NCBI RefSeq assembly: GCF_041261205.1
Contig: NZ_JBGCCH010000030.1
Location: 1-64,000, forward strand
Source of the DNA: Catenulispora sp. MAP5-51
GTDB lineage: Bacteria; Actinomycetota; Actinomycetes; Streptomycetales; Catenulisporaceae
Direction of reading: 5' to 3'
DNA: 64,000 bases
Position numbers and translations under genes: made by a program. The notes below the pieces were generated by a model. The model was not told where the DNA came from. It did no database searches and saw only the letters and a program-made list of their open reading frames with translations. Below are positions 8,220-16,111 of this stretch, in pieces (position 1 is the stretch's first letter; each line of letters starts with the position of its first letter).

Positions 8220-10381
8220 ATCCCGGGGAGGAACTGGACGAGACCGAGATCGATCAGTTTGATCGCCAGGAACGGAGCCACCAGGCCGCCGAGCCCGTAG
8301 ACCCACAGGTTCCGCGACAGCAGGGCCGACGGGGACGATGGCCGGTAGCGCACTCCGCGCAGGGCGAGCGGGATCAGGGCCACGATGATCAGGGCGTTGA
8401 ACACCACCGCCGACATGATCGCCGACAGCGGCGAGTGCAGCCCCATGATGTTCAGGGCTTTCAGGCCCGGATACACGCCGCCGAACATGGCCGGCAGGAT
8501 CGCGAAGTACTTCGCGACGTCGTTGGCGATGGAGAAGGCGGTGAGCGCACCGCGCGTGATGAGCAGCTGCTTGCCGATCTCCACGATCTCGATGATCTTC
8601 GTGGGGTCGGAGTCCAGGTCCACCATGTTCCCGGCCTCCTTGGCGGCCGAGGTGCCGGTGTTCATGGCCACGCCGACATCGGCCTGCGCCAGCGCCGGGG
8701 CGTCGTTGGTCCCGTCGCCGGTCATCGCGACCAGCTTGCCGCCGGCCTGCTCGGCCTTGATCAGCGCGAGCTTGTCCTCGGGGGTGGCCTCGGCCAGGAA
8801 GTCGTCGACCCCGGCCTCGGCGGCGATGGCCCGCGCCGTCACCGGGTTGTCGCCGGTGATCATGACGGTCTTGATGCCCATCGTGCGCAGCTCGGCGAAC
8901 CGGGCGGCCAGGCCCGGCTTCACCACGTCCTTGAGCTCGATGACGCCGAGGACGCGAGCCGCGCCGTCCACCGCCTCGGCCACGGCCAGCGGGGTGGATC
9001 CGTTGGCGGAGACGGCGTCGACCACCGTCTCCAGATCGCGGGGGATCTCCCCTCCGTTCTCGCGTACCCATGCCGCGATCGAACGGGCCGCGCCTTTGCG
9101 CAGCTTGCGCTCCTGCGGGTGTTCCAGATCGACTCCTGACATCCGCGTGGTCGCCGAGAACGGGACCAGTATTCCGCCGCTGCGATCCGCGGTGGTCCCG
9201 GCGAAGTCGTGTCCCTCGCGGGCGTATTCGACGATGGACCGGCCCTCGGGCGTCTCGTCGGCGAGCGAGGCCAGCAACGAGGCTTCGGCCAGGTCACGCT
9301 CGCTGGTACCGCCCAGCAGGTGGAAGGCCGAGGCACGGCGATTGCCGAAGGTGATGGTGCCGGTCTTGTCCAACAGCAGGGTGTGCACGTCACCGGCCGC
9401 TTCGACAGCCCGTCCGGACATCGCCAGCACATTGCGCTGCACCATACGGTCCATGCCGGCGATGCCGATCGCGGACAGCAGCGCGCCGATGGTCGTCGGG
9501 ATCAGGCAGACCAGCAGGCCCACCAGGACGACGCCGGTGACGCCGTTCGCGCTCAGCGCCGCGGAGTCCGGGGTGGAGCCGACGGCCTGCTTGGAGAAGA
9601 TCGCCAATGGCTGCAAGGTGATCACGGCGACCAGGAAGACGAACGTCAGCGCGACCAGCAGCAGGTTCAGCGCCAGCTCGTTCGGGGTCTTCTGCCGCTT
9701 GGCGCCCTCGACCAGGGCGATCATCCGATCCAGAAAGCTCTGACCGGGATCGGAGGTGACGCGCACGACGATCCGGTCGGACAGGACCCTGGTACCGCCG
9801 GTGACCGCCGACCGGTCCCCGCCGGACTCCCGGATCACCGGGGCCGACTCGCCGGTGATCGCCGACTCGTCCACGCTGGCCACGCCCTCGACCACGTCGC
9901 CGTCGCCCGGGATCAGCTCGCCGACGTCGCAGACCACGTGGTCGCCGCGGCGCAGGTGCTCAGCGGACACCTCCTCGGCGACCGGGTCGGTACCGGGCCG
10001 CCAGTCGACCAGCCGCCGCGCCGTGGTCTGCGTGCGGGTCCGGCGCAGGCTGTCGGCCTGGGCCCGGCCCCGGCTCTCGGCCACCGCCTCGGCCAGGTTG
10101 GCGAACACCACGGTCAGCCACAGCCACGCGGTGATCAGGGCCGCGAACCACGACGGGTGCCAGATCGCCAGGCCCGTGGTCAGCGTCGCGCCGACCTCGG
10201 TGACGAACATGACGGGGTTGCGGACCTGGATCCTCGGATCCAGTTTGCGCAGCGCCTCCGGCAGCGCGGTGACAAGCTGTTCGGGGCGCAGAGCCCCAGC
10301 CCCGACCCGATGAGACCGCCCGATATCAGGCGGTGCACCGAGAGCCGCAGCCCCGGGTCTGTCAGTGGTCTGGAGGGTCAT
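8216..10381 (-). CDS. kdpB: K+-transporting P-type ATPase, catalytic subunit KdpB
   Basis: 721 residues, slightly longer than E. coli KdpB (682), mainly through an N-terminal extension of about 40 residues. The phosphorylation motif DKTGT is present with Asp at about residue 338 ([13 protein letters not shown]). The actuator signature ([10 protein letters not shown]), the nucleotide-binding region and the hinge ([20 protein letters not shown]) are intact. The protein hydrolyses ATP in the cytoplasm to drive K+ uptake through KdpA. Its ATG overlaps the kdpF stop (TGATG) and its stop overlaps the kdpC start, so F, B and C are translationally coupled. Here kdpB directly follows kdpF, with kdpA displaced to the operon end. 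Confidence 0.96.
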   Translation of the reverse strand: MTLQTTDRPGAAALGAPPDIGRSHRVGAGALRPEQLVTALPEALRKLDPRIQVRNPVMFVTEVGATLTTGLAIWHPSWFAALITAWLWLTVVFANLAEAVAESRGRAQADSLRRTRTQTTARRLVDWRPGTDPVAEEVSAEHLRRGDHVVCDVGELIPGDGDVVEGVASVDESAITGESAPVIRESGGDRSAVTGGTRVLSDRIVVRVTSDPGQSFLDRMIALVEGAKRQKTPNELALNLLLVALTFVFLVAVITLQPLAIFSKQAVGSTPDSAALSANGVTGVVLVGLLVCLIPTTIGALLSAIGIAGMDRMVQRNVLAMSGRAVEAAGDVHTLLLDKTGTITFGNRRASAFHLLGGTSERDLAEASLLASLADETPEGRSIVEYAREGHDFAGTTADRSGGILVPFSATTRMSGVDLEHPQERKLRKGAARSIAAWVRENGGEIPRDLETVVDAVSANGSTPLAVAEAVDGAARVLGVIELKDVVKPGLAARFAELRTMGIKTVMITGDNPVTARAIAAEAGVDDFLAEATPEDKLALIKAEQAGGKLVAMTGDGTNDAPALAQADVGVAMNTGTSAAKEAGNMVDLDSDPTKIIEIVEIGKQLLITRGALTAFSIANDVAKYFAILPAMFGGVYPGLKALNIMGLHSPLSAIMSAVVFNALIIVALIPLALRGVRYRPSSPSALLSRNLWVYGLGGLVAPFLAIKLIDLGLVQFLPGM

Positions 10382-10470
10382 CAGAACTTCTCCGGATATC
10401 GGACGGCCAAGACGAGATAGACGAGCAGGCCGACCCCGACGATCAGCCCCACGACGGTGCCGGCGCTCAC
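10381..10470 (-). CDS. kdpF: KdpF small membrane subunit
   Basis: A 29-residue peptide from GTG 10470 to TGA at 10383-10381, too short for most gene finders. It consists of one membrane helix ([20 protein letters not shown]) followed by the typical KdpF ending R-Y-P-E-K-F. KdpF stabilises the Kdp complex in the membrane. Its stop codon overlaps the kdpB ATG by one base (TGATG). The upstream GGCGGGC is only a weak ribosome site. It is the first gene of the operon, so the kdp promoter should lie just beyond 10470. Confidence 0.85.
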   Translation of the reverse strand: MSAGTVVGLIVGVGLLVYLVLAVRYPEKF

Positions 10471-10759
10471 CGCGCAGCCCGCCGGAACATGTGTCCGCTC
10501 ATGTGCTCAGCACAGCACCGCGCGACGGTTCCGGACCCGTCCCCCAACGCGATCCAAGCGTGACCCGGGCAATCGCCAACAGGTCACAAACGCATATCGG
10601 CGACCCCGTGACCTGCATCGTGACAGCGTTCACAAGTAACGCTTGCGAGTCGTGCGGATTCGGGCGCCGATGCTCGCGTCGCGGGTCGTCCGCACAGCGC
10701 CGATGGTGATCCCCCGGTCGGCCGTCACCGGCTCCCGGGCGTCGGTGTGCAGCTGGACG
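10471..10759 (-). promoter_or_regulatory. kdp upstream region with two dyads
   Basis: 289 bases between kdpF and the GNAT-like gene. Two inverted repeats stand out. CAGGTCAC (10580-10587) pairs with GTGACCTG (10608-10615), 20 bases apart. AGCGTTcacaagtAACGCT lies at 10625-10643. They lie about 110-175 bases upstream of kdpF and could bind a regulator of the kdp operon. I cannot name the factor, and no clear -10/-35 pair was identified. Confidence 0.35.
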
Positions 10760-11500
10760 TCAAGCAATCTTCAGACGGATCTGCACTCCGAGTTCGGCGA
10801 ACCCCAAGGCGCGAGCCACCTGCTGCGACGCTGGCACGCGCGCGCGCCACTGCGGCAGCATCCGGGCTGCGACGGCATGCGCGACGGCGCTGGAGGCGGT
10901 CACTTTGGCCAGGCCTCGTCCTCGGGCCCTGGGCGCGGTGAGGATGGCCATGTGGGCGGTGGCGCGCGGCCAGGCCACGTAGCCTGCGGCGGCGATGATG
11001 TCGCGGCCCTCGCGGATGGCGAACACCGGCGAGGTGAGTTCGCCGATGCTCGCCTCGTGGCGTTCCTCGGGGCTGCACTGGTTTTCCAGAGCCTTGAGGT
11101 CAGGGTGGTCGGCGGGAAGCTGTTCGACAGCAGGACCGGATGAGGGGCGGAACGAGTCCGATGCGAGATAAGCCAGGGTCACGGGCCCGAGCATCTCGCC
11201 CGCAGGAAGCGCCTTGGCGGCCTCCGACGGATCACGGAGCCGCTCCGGCGGGCAGTCGGCGAGTGCCGTGCGGACTGCGTCGGCGGTCGCGTCATCCGGG
11301 GCCGTTCCGATTCCGGCGCCGGCCAGCAGCACGAGGCCGACCCATCCCGGCGGGCACATCCGCGACCGAGGGGAGGTCACGATGCTGATTCCGTCGTCCG
11401 GGAAGACGACAGGGGATGCGGCGATCTGGGCCCACATTTCCCGTACGCTCGGGAGGATCTGCGAATCCGGCATGGATCGATCTTGGCGAAGCGGCTCCAT
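10760..11500 (-). CDS. GNAT-like acetyltransferase
   Basis: 246 residues from ATG 11500; ATG 11473 is an equally possible start, and neither has a clear ribosome site. The C-terminal half looks like a GNAT fold. A strand (AHMAILTAPRARGRGL) leads into the acetyl-CoA pyrophosphate loop R-x-x-G-x-G/A, followed by a helix (AKVTASSAVAHAVAARM) and a last segment (ASQQVARALGFAELGVQIRL) typical of the family end. The N-terminal half is less recognisable. Substrate unknown. It is divergent from corA, with 137 bases between them. Assignment rests on the loop pattern and the terminal region. Confidence 0.6.
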   Translation of the reverse strand: MEPLRQDRSMPDSQILPSVREMWAQIAASPVVFPDDGISIVTSPRSRMCPPGWVGLVLLAGAGIGTAPDDATADAVRTALADCPPERLRDPSEAAKALPAGEMLGPVTLAYLASDSFRPSSGPAVEQLPADHPDLKALENQCSPEERHEASIGELTSPVFAIREGRDIIAAAGYVAWPRATAHMAILTAPRARGRGLAKVTASSAVAHAVAARMLPQWRARVPASQQVARALGFAELGVQIRLKIA

Positions 11501-11637
11501 GGGGGAAAGCGGCGACTCGTGAGCGGTGGGTTTGCGATGCCTTGGCCGACCGCGGGCCGCCGCTGGGACGTCGTCATCCCGGCCGCACGCTGAGCTGCTC
11601 GCCGGCCCCGTCCCGGCGCCGGGTTAGGCTGACGCCC

Positions 11638-12609
11638 ATGTCGCGCACCCGTCTGTACCGCAATGGCGTGCTGGAAGCCGAGAACTTCGACCCCGCGCAG
11701 ATCTCCGAGCACCTGGCCGATCCGTCCTCCGTGGTGTGGTTCGACTTGTGCGAGCCCACCGAAGAAGACCTGGCCGCGGTCAGCGAGGAACTCGGCCTGC
11801 ACCCGCTGGCTGTGGAGGACGCGGTCCACGAGCACCAGCGGCCCAAACTCGACCGCTACGCCAGCCACCTGTTCCTGACCGCGTACGCCGTCGACCTGGA
11901 CGAGGTGTCCGGGCAGCTGGTCAAGCACGAGGTCGCCGCGTTCATCACCACTGGCGCCCTGGTCACCGTCCGCAAGACCGAGGGCTTCCGGATCGACAAG
12001 GTCGTCGAGCGCTGGGATTCCTCCCCGGACCTGGTCAAGTACGGCGTCGGATTCCTGCTGTACGGGCTGCTGGACTTCGTCGTCGACACGCACTTCGACG
12101 CCGTGCAGACCCTCGACACTCAGATCGAGGCGCTGGAGGAGCAGCTGTTCGACGGCGAGCCGAAGGACAGCGAGATGCAGCGGCGCACCTTCGAGCTGCG
12201 CAAGTCGCTGGTCACCCTGCGCCGGGTCGTCATGCCGATGCGCGAGGTCGTCAACGCCGTCCTGCGCCGCGACCTGCACATCGTCGACCCCGAGATAGTG
12301 CCGTACTTCCAGGACGTCTACGACCACGTCCTGCGCGCCACCGAGTGGACCGAGTCGCTGCGGGACCTGATCACCGCGATCTTCGAAACGCACCTGACGA
12401 TCCGCTCCAACCGGCTGAACGTCATCATGAAACAGGTCACCAGCTGGGCCGCGATCATCGCGGTGCCGACCGCCGTCACCGGCTTCTACGGCCAGAACGT
12501 CCCCTACCCCGGCTTCGGCACGCACACCGGGTTCTGGACCTCCACCGGTGTCACCATCGGACTGTCCGTGATCCTGTTCACCGTGTTCCGCCGCAAGGAC
12601 TGGATCTGA
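11638..12609 (+). CDS. corA: CorA-family Mg2+/divalent cation channel
   Basis: 323 residues, the normal CorA size. A soluble N-terminal funnel domain (residues about 1-260, including HPLAVEDAVHEHQRPKLDRY and long helices) is followed by two C-terminal membrane helices and the basic tail FRRKDWI. CorA forms pentameric channels for Mg2+ or Co2+. The ion-selectivity loop, usually Gly-Met-Asn, reads Gly-Gln-Asn here (GFYGQNVPY, residues 285-287). The same variant is in the decayed copy at 2482-2811. ATG 11638 is chosen because family homology begins there; a TAGGCT element lies just upstream, compatible with a very short leader. It converges with the gene at 12645-13280. Confidence 0.88.
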   Translation: MSRTRLYRNGVLEAENFDPAQISEHLADPSSVVWFDLCEPTEEDLAAVSEELGLHPLAVEDAVHEHQRPKLDRYASHLFLTAYAVDLDEVSGQLVKHEVAAFITTGALVTVRKTEGFRIDKVVERWDSSPDLVKYGVGFLLYGLLDFVVDTHFDAVQTLDTQIEALEEQLFDGEPKDSEMQRRTFELRKSLVTLRRVVMPMREVVNAVLRRDLHIVDPEIVPYFQDVYDHVLRATEWTESLRDLITAIFETHLTIRSNRLNVIMKQVTSWAAIIAVPTAVTGFYGQNVPYPGFGTHTGFWTSTGVTIGLSVILFTVFRRKDWI

Positions 12610-12644
12610 GGCGCGGCCCGGTCCCGGTGTCCCGCGTCCCGGCG

Positions 12645-13280
12645 TCAGGCGAGTACGGCCACCGCCGTGGTGACGTCCTCCTCGAGCGCCTCGGGTGACG
12701 ACCAGCCGGGTGAGCGCCACAGCAGCAGGCGTCGGCCTTCGGCCCGCATGCTGAACGGTTCGGCGACCCCGGTGAGCAACGCCGGCGCGTCCGGGGCGAG
12801 GACCATGCGGTCGTCGGTGCGGTCCGGCGTGTAGGTCTCGAAGCGCTCGTCGAACGCCGGGGTGCCGGTGCGGATCCGGTGCTGCGGCGGTGCGTCGATG
12901 ACCCAGGCCGTGGCGAACGCGGGCCCGTCGCGGACCTCGACGCGCTCGACGTCGTGGTCCAGGCTCACGAGCGCCACGCCGTAGCGGCGGGTCTCGCCGT
13001 TGTAGTGGCAGGTGTACGAGCCCGTGGACACCGGCATGTCGCGCACTGTGCCGATGAGGTCGTCCTCGAAGTTGTGCGCGGTCCCGTAGTGGAAGGGGGG
13101 GGCGTGTTCGGCGGCGATCTCGTGCTCGATGTCGGGCGAGGCGGTGAAGCCCTCGGTCTGGACCAGGTCGCGGGCCAGCGCGTGCGCCTGACGGCGGGCC
13201 CGCCAAGGGCCGATGCGCGGGGCCGTGACGATGAGGGTCGCCAGAGCGAGGAACAGGATGATCGGGAGGGCGTATCTCAT
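12645..13280 (-). CDS. Hypothetical N-terminally anchored protein
   Basis: 211 residues from ATG 13280, which has an excellent ribosome site (CCAGGAGGAGAC before ATG). Residues 3-20 are a hydrophobic signal or anchor (ALPIILFLALATLIVTA). The rest is a soluble alpha/beta protein with HYNGETRRYGVALVSLDHD and a C-terminal RRLLLWRSPGWSSPEALEE. I do not recognise a characterised family. A broken 3' copy of a paralogue lies at 5358-5534, so the family has at least two copies on this chromosome. It converges with corA, 35 bases apart, with no obvious hairpin between. Confidence 0.7.
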   Translation of the reverse strand: MRYALPIILFLALATLIVTAPRIGPWRARRQAHALARDLVQTEGFTASPDIEHEIAAEHAPPFHYGTAHNFEDDLIGTVRDMPVSTGSYTCHYNGETRRYGVALVSLDHDVERVEVRDGPAFATAWVIDAPPQHRIRTGTPAFDERFETYTPDRTDDRMVLAPDAPALLTGVAEPFSMRAEGRRLLLWRSPGWSSPEALEEDVTTAVAVLA

Positions 13281-13367
13281 GTCTCCTCCTGGGAGGATCT
13301 CTCCTGCAATAGTACGCGGTATGTCCGGAATCAACGGGTTCGCGCGGCGCTCGAACACTCGACGAGA

Positions 13368-13652
13368 TTACGTGGAATTTCGCGAAATAGACCCGGGCCG
13401 ATCTCGATCCGGCGCCCTTGAGCGCCCGACCCGGCCGTACAGCAGGCTGACCAGGGAGACGGCGCACCAGACGCCTTCGAGCATCGTGAACCCCCACTGG
13501 TGCTGCGCGACCGCGATCTCGCACAGCACCCCCGATCCGGCGGCGTTGAGCACCAGGTAGCCCAGGGACTTCTGGCCTGCCTTCCCGAGCTGGTTCAAGG
13601 TGAACGCCGCGAGGATGCACAGCGCCGCGCCGATCTGTATCAGCTCTCCCAC
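13368..13652 (-). CDS. Small membrane protein, CBU_0592-like
   Basis: 94 residues from GTG 13652, preceded by GGGAGAAG at a proper distance. The N-terminus (VGELIQIGAALCILAAFTLNQ) and the following LGYLVLNAAGSGVL, then a third hydrophobic stretch (LEGVWCAVSLVSLLYG), match the pattern of the small three-helix CBU_0592-type membrane proteins common in actinobacteria, whose function is unknown. It overlaps the end of the nitric oxide synthase gene by 13 bases, so the two are probably translated from one mRNA. The tail of about 20 polar residues is unusually basic. Confidence 0.65.
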   Translation of the reverse strand: MGELIQIGAALCILAAFTLNQLGKAGQKSLGYLVLNAAGSGVLCEIAVAQHQWGFTMLEGVWCAVSLVSLLYGRVGRSRAPDRDRPGSISRNST

Positions 13653-14806
13653 GAGGCTTCTCCCACCGAGGGGGCCGCCTGCGGAAAGAAGTTCGGGCAC
13701 ACCAGCGTCGGCTCGTAGCGGCGGTCCCAGACCGGAGTGGCCGATCCGCCGATCGGTGGGACGATGAGCTCCCAGTGCGCCGCGGTGTCCCGGCCTGCAG
13801 CCTGCTCGCGCTGTTCGTGCCGGACGAACTGCCGGGTCGCGAAGTGGTGGTCGATCACTGACACACCGGCCTGCTCGAAGGAGTGGATGACGGCCGCGGT
13901 CAGCTCGACCAGCGCACGATCCTTCCACAGCGTGCGGTCTGTCCTGGTGTCCAGGCCCATCCCCCGGGCCACTTCCGGGAGCATGTCGTAGCGGCCGGTG
14001 TCGGACAGGTTGCGGGCGCCGATCTCGGCGGCGGTGTACCAGGCGCTGAACGGCGCCGCGGTGTAGTCGACACCGCCGATGCGCAGGCACTGGTCGCTGA
14101 TGCTGGGGAAGGCGTGCCACTTCAGGCCCAGGTCGGCGAACCAGTCGAGGGTCGGGTGGGTCAGCGGTATCTCGTGGACGACGTCGGCCGGCAGGTCGAA
14201 CAGCCTCGGGGGGTCGCCGGGCATCTGGATGACGATCGGCAGGACGTCGAAGCGTCCGGGCTTGCCGCGGTCCCAGCCCATCGCCGTGAACTGCTCGGTG
14301 AGGTCGGCGGTCTCCGGGTCGCCGAGCACCGAGCCGTCGGCCTGGCGGTACCCGGCGTACCGGACCAGCTGCGAGTTCCAGATCCGGATGCCCTCGCGAC
14401 CGGGCTCGCGAGGCGCGAAGACGGTCATCAGCAGGCGCACCCGGCCGCCGTCGAAGGCTTCGCGCAGCTGCTGGACCAGCGCGGCGAAGACCTCCTCGGC
14501 GGTGGTCAGATGACGCATGTCGCAGATCGCCAGCGCCTTCCAGTAGAACTTGCCGATACAGCGCGGGGTGTTGCGCCAGGCGATGCGGGCTCCCCAGCGC
14601 AGTTCCTCGACCGTGTGCCGGTAGCTGCCGGTGGCCTGGATCTCGGACCGGACCTGGTCGATGCGGTCCGGGGTAAGGCTGATTCCCTCGGAGCGCAGTT
14701 GCAGCAGGAAGTTCTCAGCCTCCGTGGTGATGTCGGGCATGGAACCGCGCTGGGGCTTGTGGCCCGCGGCGGGGCAGGACGGCGAAAGAACGTTGTCAGC
14801 ACTCAC
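13640..14806 (-). CDS. nos: Nitric oxide synthase oxygenase (bacterial NOS)
   Basis: 388 residues from GTG 14806 with AAGGCAAGG upstream. Bacterial NOS proteins hold only the heme oxygenase domain and make NO from L-arginine with help from cellular reductases. The heme ligand Cys is at residue 83 in AWRNTPRCIGK. The substrate-binding Glu is at about residue 261 in AWYTAAEIGARNL. The stretches RFDVLPIVIQMPG, LKWHAFPSISD and VIDHHFATRQFVRHEQRE are all typical. Length is slightly above the usual 350-370 because of an N-terminal extension of about 25 residues; a start at the internal Met 23 is possible. The downstream CBU_0592-like gene overlaps it. It lies on the same strand as PKS1, 1.3 kb away. 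A link to the PKS product is possible but unproven. Confidence 0.93.
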   Translation of the reverse strand: MSADNVLSPSCPAAGHKPQRGSMPDITTEAENFLLQLRSEGISLTPDRIDQVRSEIQATGSYRHTVEELRWGARIAWRNTPRCIGKFYWKALAICDMRHLTTAEEVFAALVQQLREAFDGGRVRLLMTVFAPREPGREGIRIWNSQLVRYAGYRQADGSVLGDPETADLTEQFTAMGWDRGKPGRFDVLPIVIQMPGDPPRLFDLPADVVHEIPLTHPTLDWFADLGLKWHAFPSISDQCLRIGGVDYTAAPFSAWYTAAEIGARNLSDTGRYDMLPEVARGMGLDTRTDRTLWKDRALVELTAAVIHSFEQAGVSVIDHHFATRQFVRHEQREQAAGRDTAAHWELIVPPIGGSATPVWDRRYEPTLVCPNFFPQAAPSVGEASWES

Positions 14807-14839
14807 GTCAACCTTGCCTTCTTACAGCGAGAGCATTCG

Positions 14840-14908
14840 GTAACCCGGAAGTTACAAGGAGTTCCGGCCTCGGGGAAGATCGCTCATAGCGATCGCATAG
14901 GTCGCATA
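14840..14908 (-). promoter_or_regulatory. Dyad cluster upstream of nos
   Basis: Within the 141 bases between nos and the next gene are GTAAC-ccggaa-GTTAC (14840-14855), the palindrome GATCGCT-cat-AGCGATC (14878-14894) and a direct repeat TCGCATA (14893-14899 and 14902-14908). They sit 35-100 bases upstream of the nos start and are candidates for binding by a regulator. I could not match them to a named operator. Confidence 0.35.
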
Positions 14909-14947
14909 TGACAATCAAAACCCTGCGGGAGTGATAGTGAGGTCATC

Positions 14948-15349
14948 TCACGGCAGGGACCAGTACGTGCCGCCCGTTCCGTCGACGTGGACCACGTGCC
15001 GACCGACGCGGACGATCTGCGCGCTCGCGCTGAGCCACGCGCCGCCGGCGCAGCCGTCATCCGGCAACGGCCGCCAGACCTCGAAGAACGTACTGCCGTC
15101 AGGATTGGTGCCGGTCTCGATGAGGTGGTCTCCGGCCGCGGCCAGTCGCCCCACGTCCTCCCCCGGCGCGCCGACCTCGTGGCGGAAGCTCACGGACTCG
15201 CCGTCGAAGGCGGTGGTCCCGGCGAAGCCGCGGCTGTCCGCGTAGAACTCGCCGATCTGAAGCCAGACCGCCGGCCCCTCGTCGCGCAACGGACCGCCAT
15301 TGCGTCCTATCCCAAGCCGGGTCCAGGCACCGCGTGCGGGAACGTTCAT
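14948..15349 (-). CDS. Hypothetical small protein
   Basis: 133 residues from ATG 15349, with AAGG about 10 bases upstream. It appears soluble and beta-rich. A central stretch (FYADSRGFAGTTAFDGESVSF) and the ending VGRHVVHVDGTGGTYWSLP suggest a lipocalin-like or other small barrel fold, but I cannot name the family. It begins 11 bases after the stop of the CDF-like gene on the same strand, so the two are likely co-transcribed. No membrane segment or signal peptide is seen. Confidence 0.6.
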   Translation of the reverse strand: MNVPARGAWTRLGIGRNGGPLRDEGPAVWLQIGEFYADSRGFAGTTAFDGESVSFRHEVGAPGEDVGRLAAAGDHLIETGTNPDGSTFFEVWRPLPDDGCAGGAWLSASAQIVRVGRHVVHVDGTGGTYWSLP

Positions 15350-15360
15350 GTGAGTAAGCC

Positions 15361-16035
15361 TTATCCACGCATCGTCTTAACACCCTCGCGAACAAGAAAG
15401 CACGCGATCACGAGTGCCGCGACCGGGTTGCTCCACCACCACCCCCACCGGGATTGGGCCCCGGCGCCAGCCAGCGCGACGAGCGCCAATGCGGCCCCCG
15501 CAACGCTGAGCACACCATCACCGCGCAGCGCCACGCTTTCCAACTCCCGAGCCAAACGCAACTTGAACACGCCCAACCCGGGCAACACGACCACCGACGC
15601 GGCCAGAAGGATCAGCGCGACCGGTTCAGCGCGAGCCGCCGACCCGGCGGCCAACACACGGATCGCCTGCACCCCCACGTAGGCGGCAGCGGCCACCATC
15701 GCCGCTCCCACTGCCTTCGCCGCGACCCGTTCAACGCGAGCCGCGCGCGCAGCACTGCTTGGGTGGCGCAACTCGGTCCGCAGGCGCCAGACCAGCACCG
15801 CGGAAGCAGACCCGTCGATCACCGAATCCAGGCCGAAGGCGACCAGCGCCAACGCCCCGCTCGCCAGCCCGGCGACCACCGAAACGGCGCCTGCCAAACC
15901 AGCCCAAGCCACGGACAAGGCGCACGCAACCACGGCTCGACCCACCTCGGAGGTTCTCTCGGGTAGCGCAGCAGTCACGGCGGCCCAGCCCAGTGCGAAA
16001 CGATCAGCGCCGGGAAGCCATGCCGTGTCCCACAC
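15361..16035 (-). CDS. CDF-like cation efflux membrane protein
   Basis: 224 residues with five or six predicted membrane helices. The pattern SGALALVAFGLDSVIDGSAS corresponds to the second helix of cation diffusion facilitators, whose D-x3-D/H metal site is seen here as D-S-V-I-D. The second half has LRGDGVLSVAGAALALVALAG, where the partner Asp of the metal site is expected. Its length matches the membrane domain only; the usual cytoplasmic C-terminal domain is absent. The first 25 or so residues look doubtful and the true start may be nearer base 15970. It follows PKS1 by 76 bases on the same strand and precedes the small hypothetical gene by 11. The transported ion is unknown. Confidence 0.7.
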   Translation of the reverse strand: MWDTAWLPGADRFALGWAAVTAALPERTSEVGRAVVACALSVAWAGLAGAVSVVAGLASGALALVAFGLDSVIDGSASAVLVWRLRTELRHPSSAARAARVERVAAKAVGAAMVAAAAYVGVQAIRVLAAGSAARAEPVALILLAASVVVLPGLGVFKLRLARELESVALRGDGVLSVAGAALALVALAGAGAQSRWGWWWSNPVAALVIACFLVREGVKTMRG

Positions 16036-16111
16036 GCCCAGCCCGATCGCAACGCGCGGCAGATCGTCTTCGCTCCCCTGAATTCGTTGATCCAGGCCCG
16101 GCGAACGTGGC

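Noticed and set aside
8220-9071. Upstream extension of the kdpC frame to 9071
   Set aside because: It overlaps conserved KdpB coding sequence; the coupled GTG at 8219 gives a normal KdpC N-terminus.
10471-10759. A c-di-AMP or other riboswitch upstream of kdpF
   Set aside because: Only simple dyads are visible; no conserved riboswitch core could be recognised by eye.
11377-13620. A long minus-strand frame across corA and the neighbouring gene
   Set aside because: It is antisense to a clear CorA protein and out of frame with the well-supported 12645-13280 gene.
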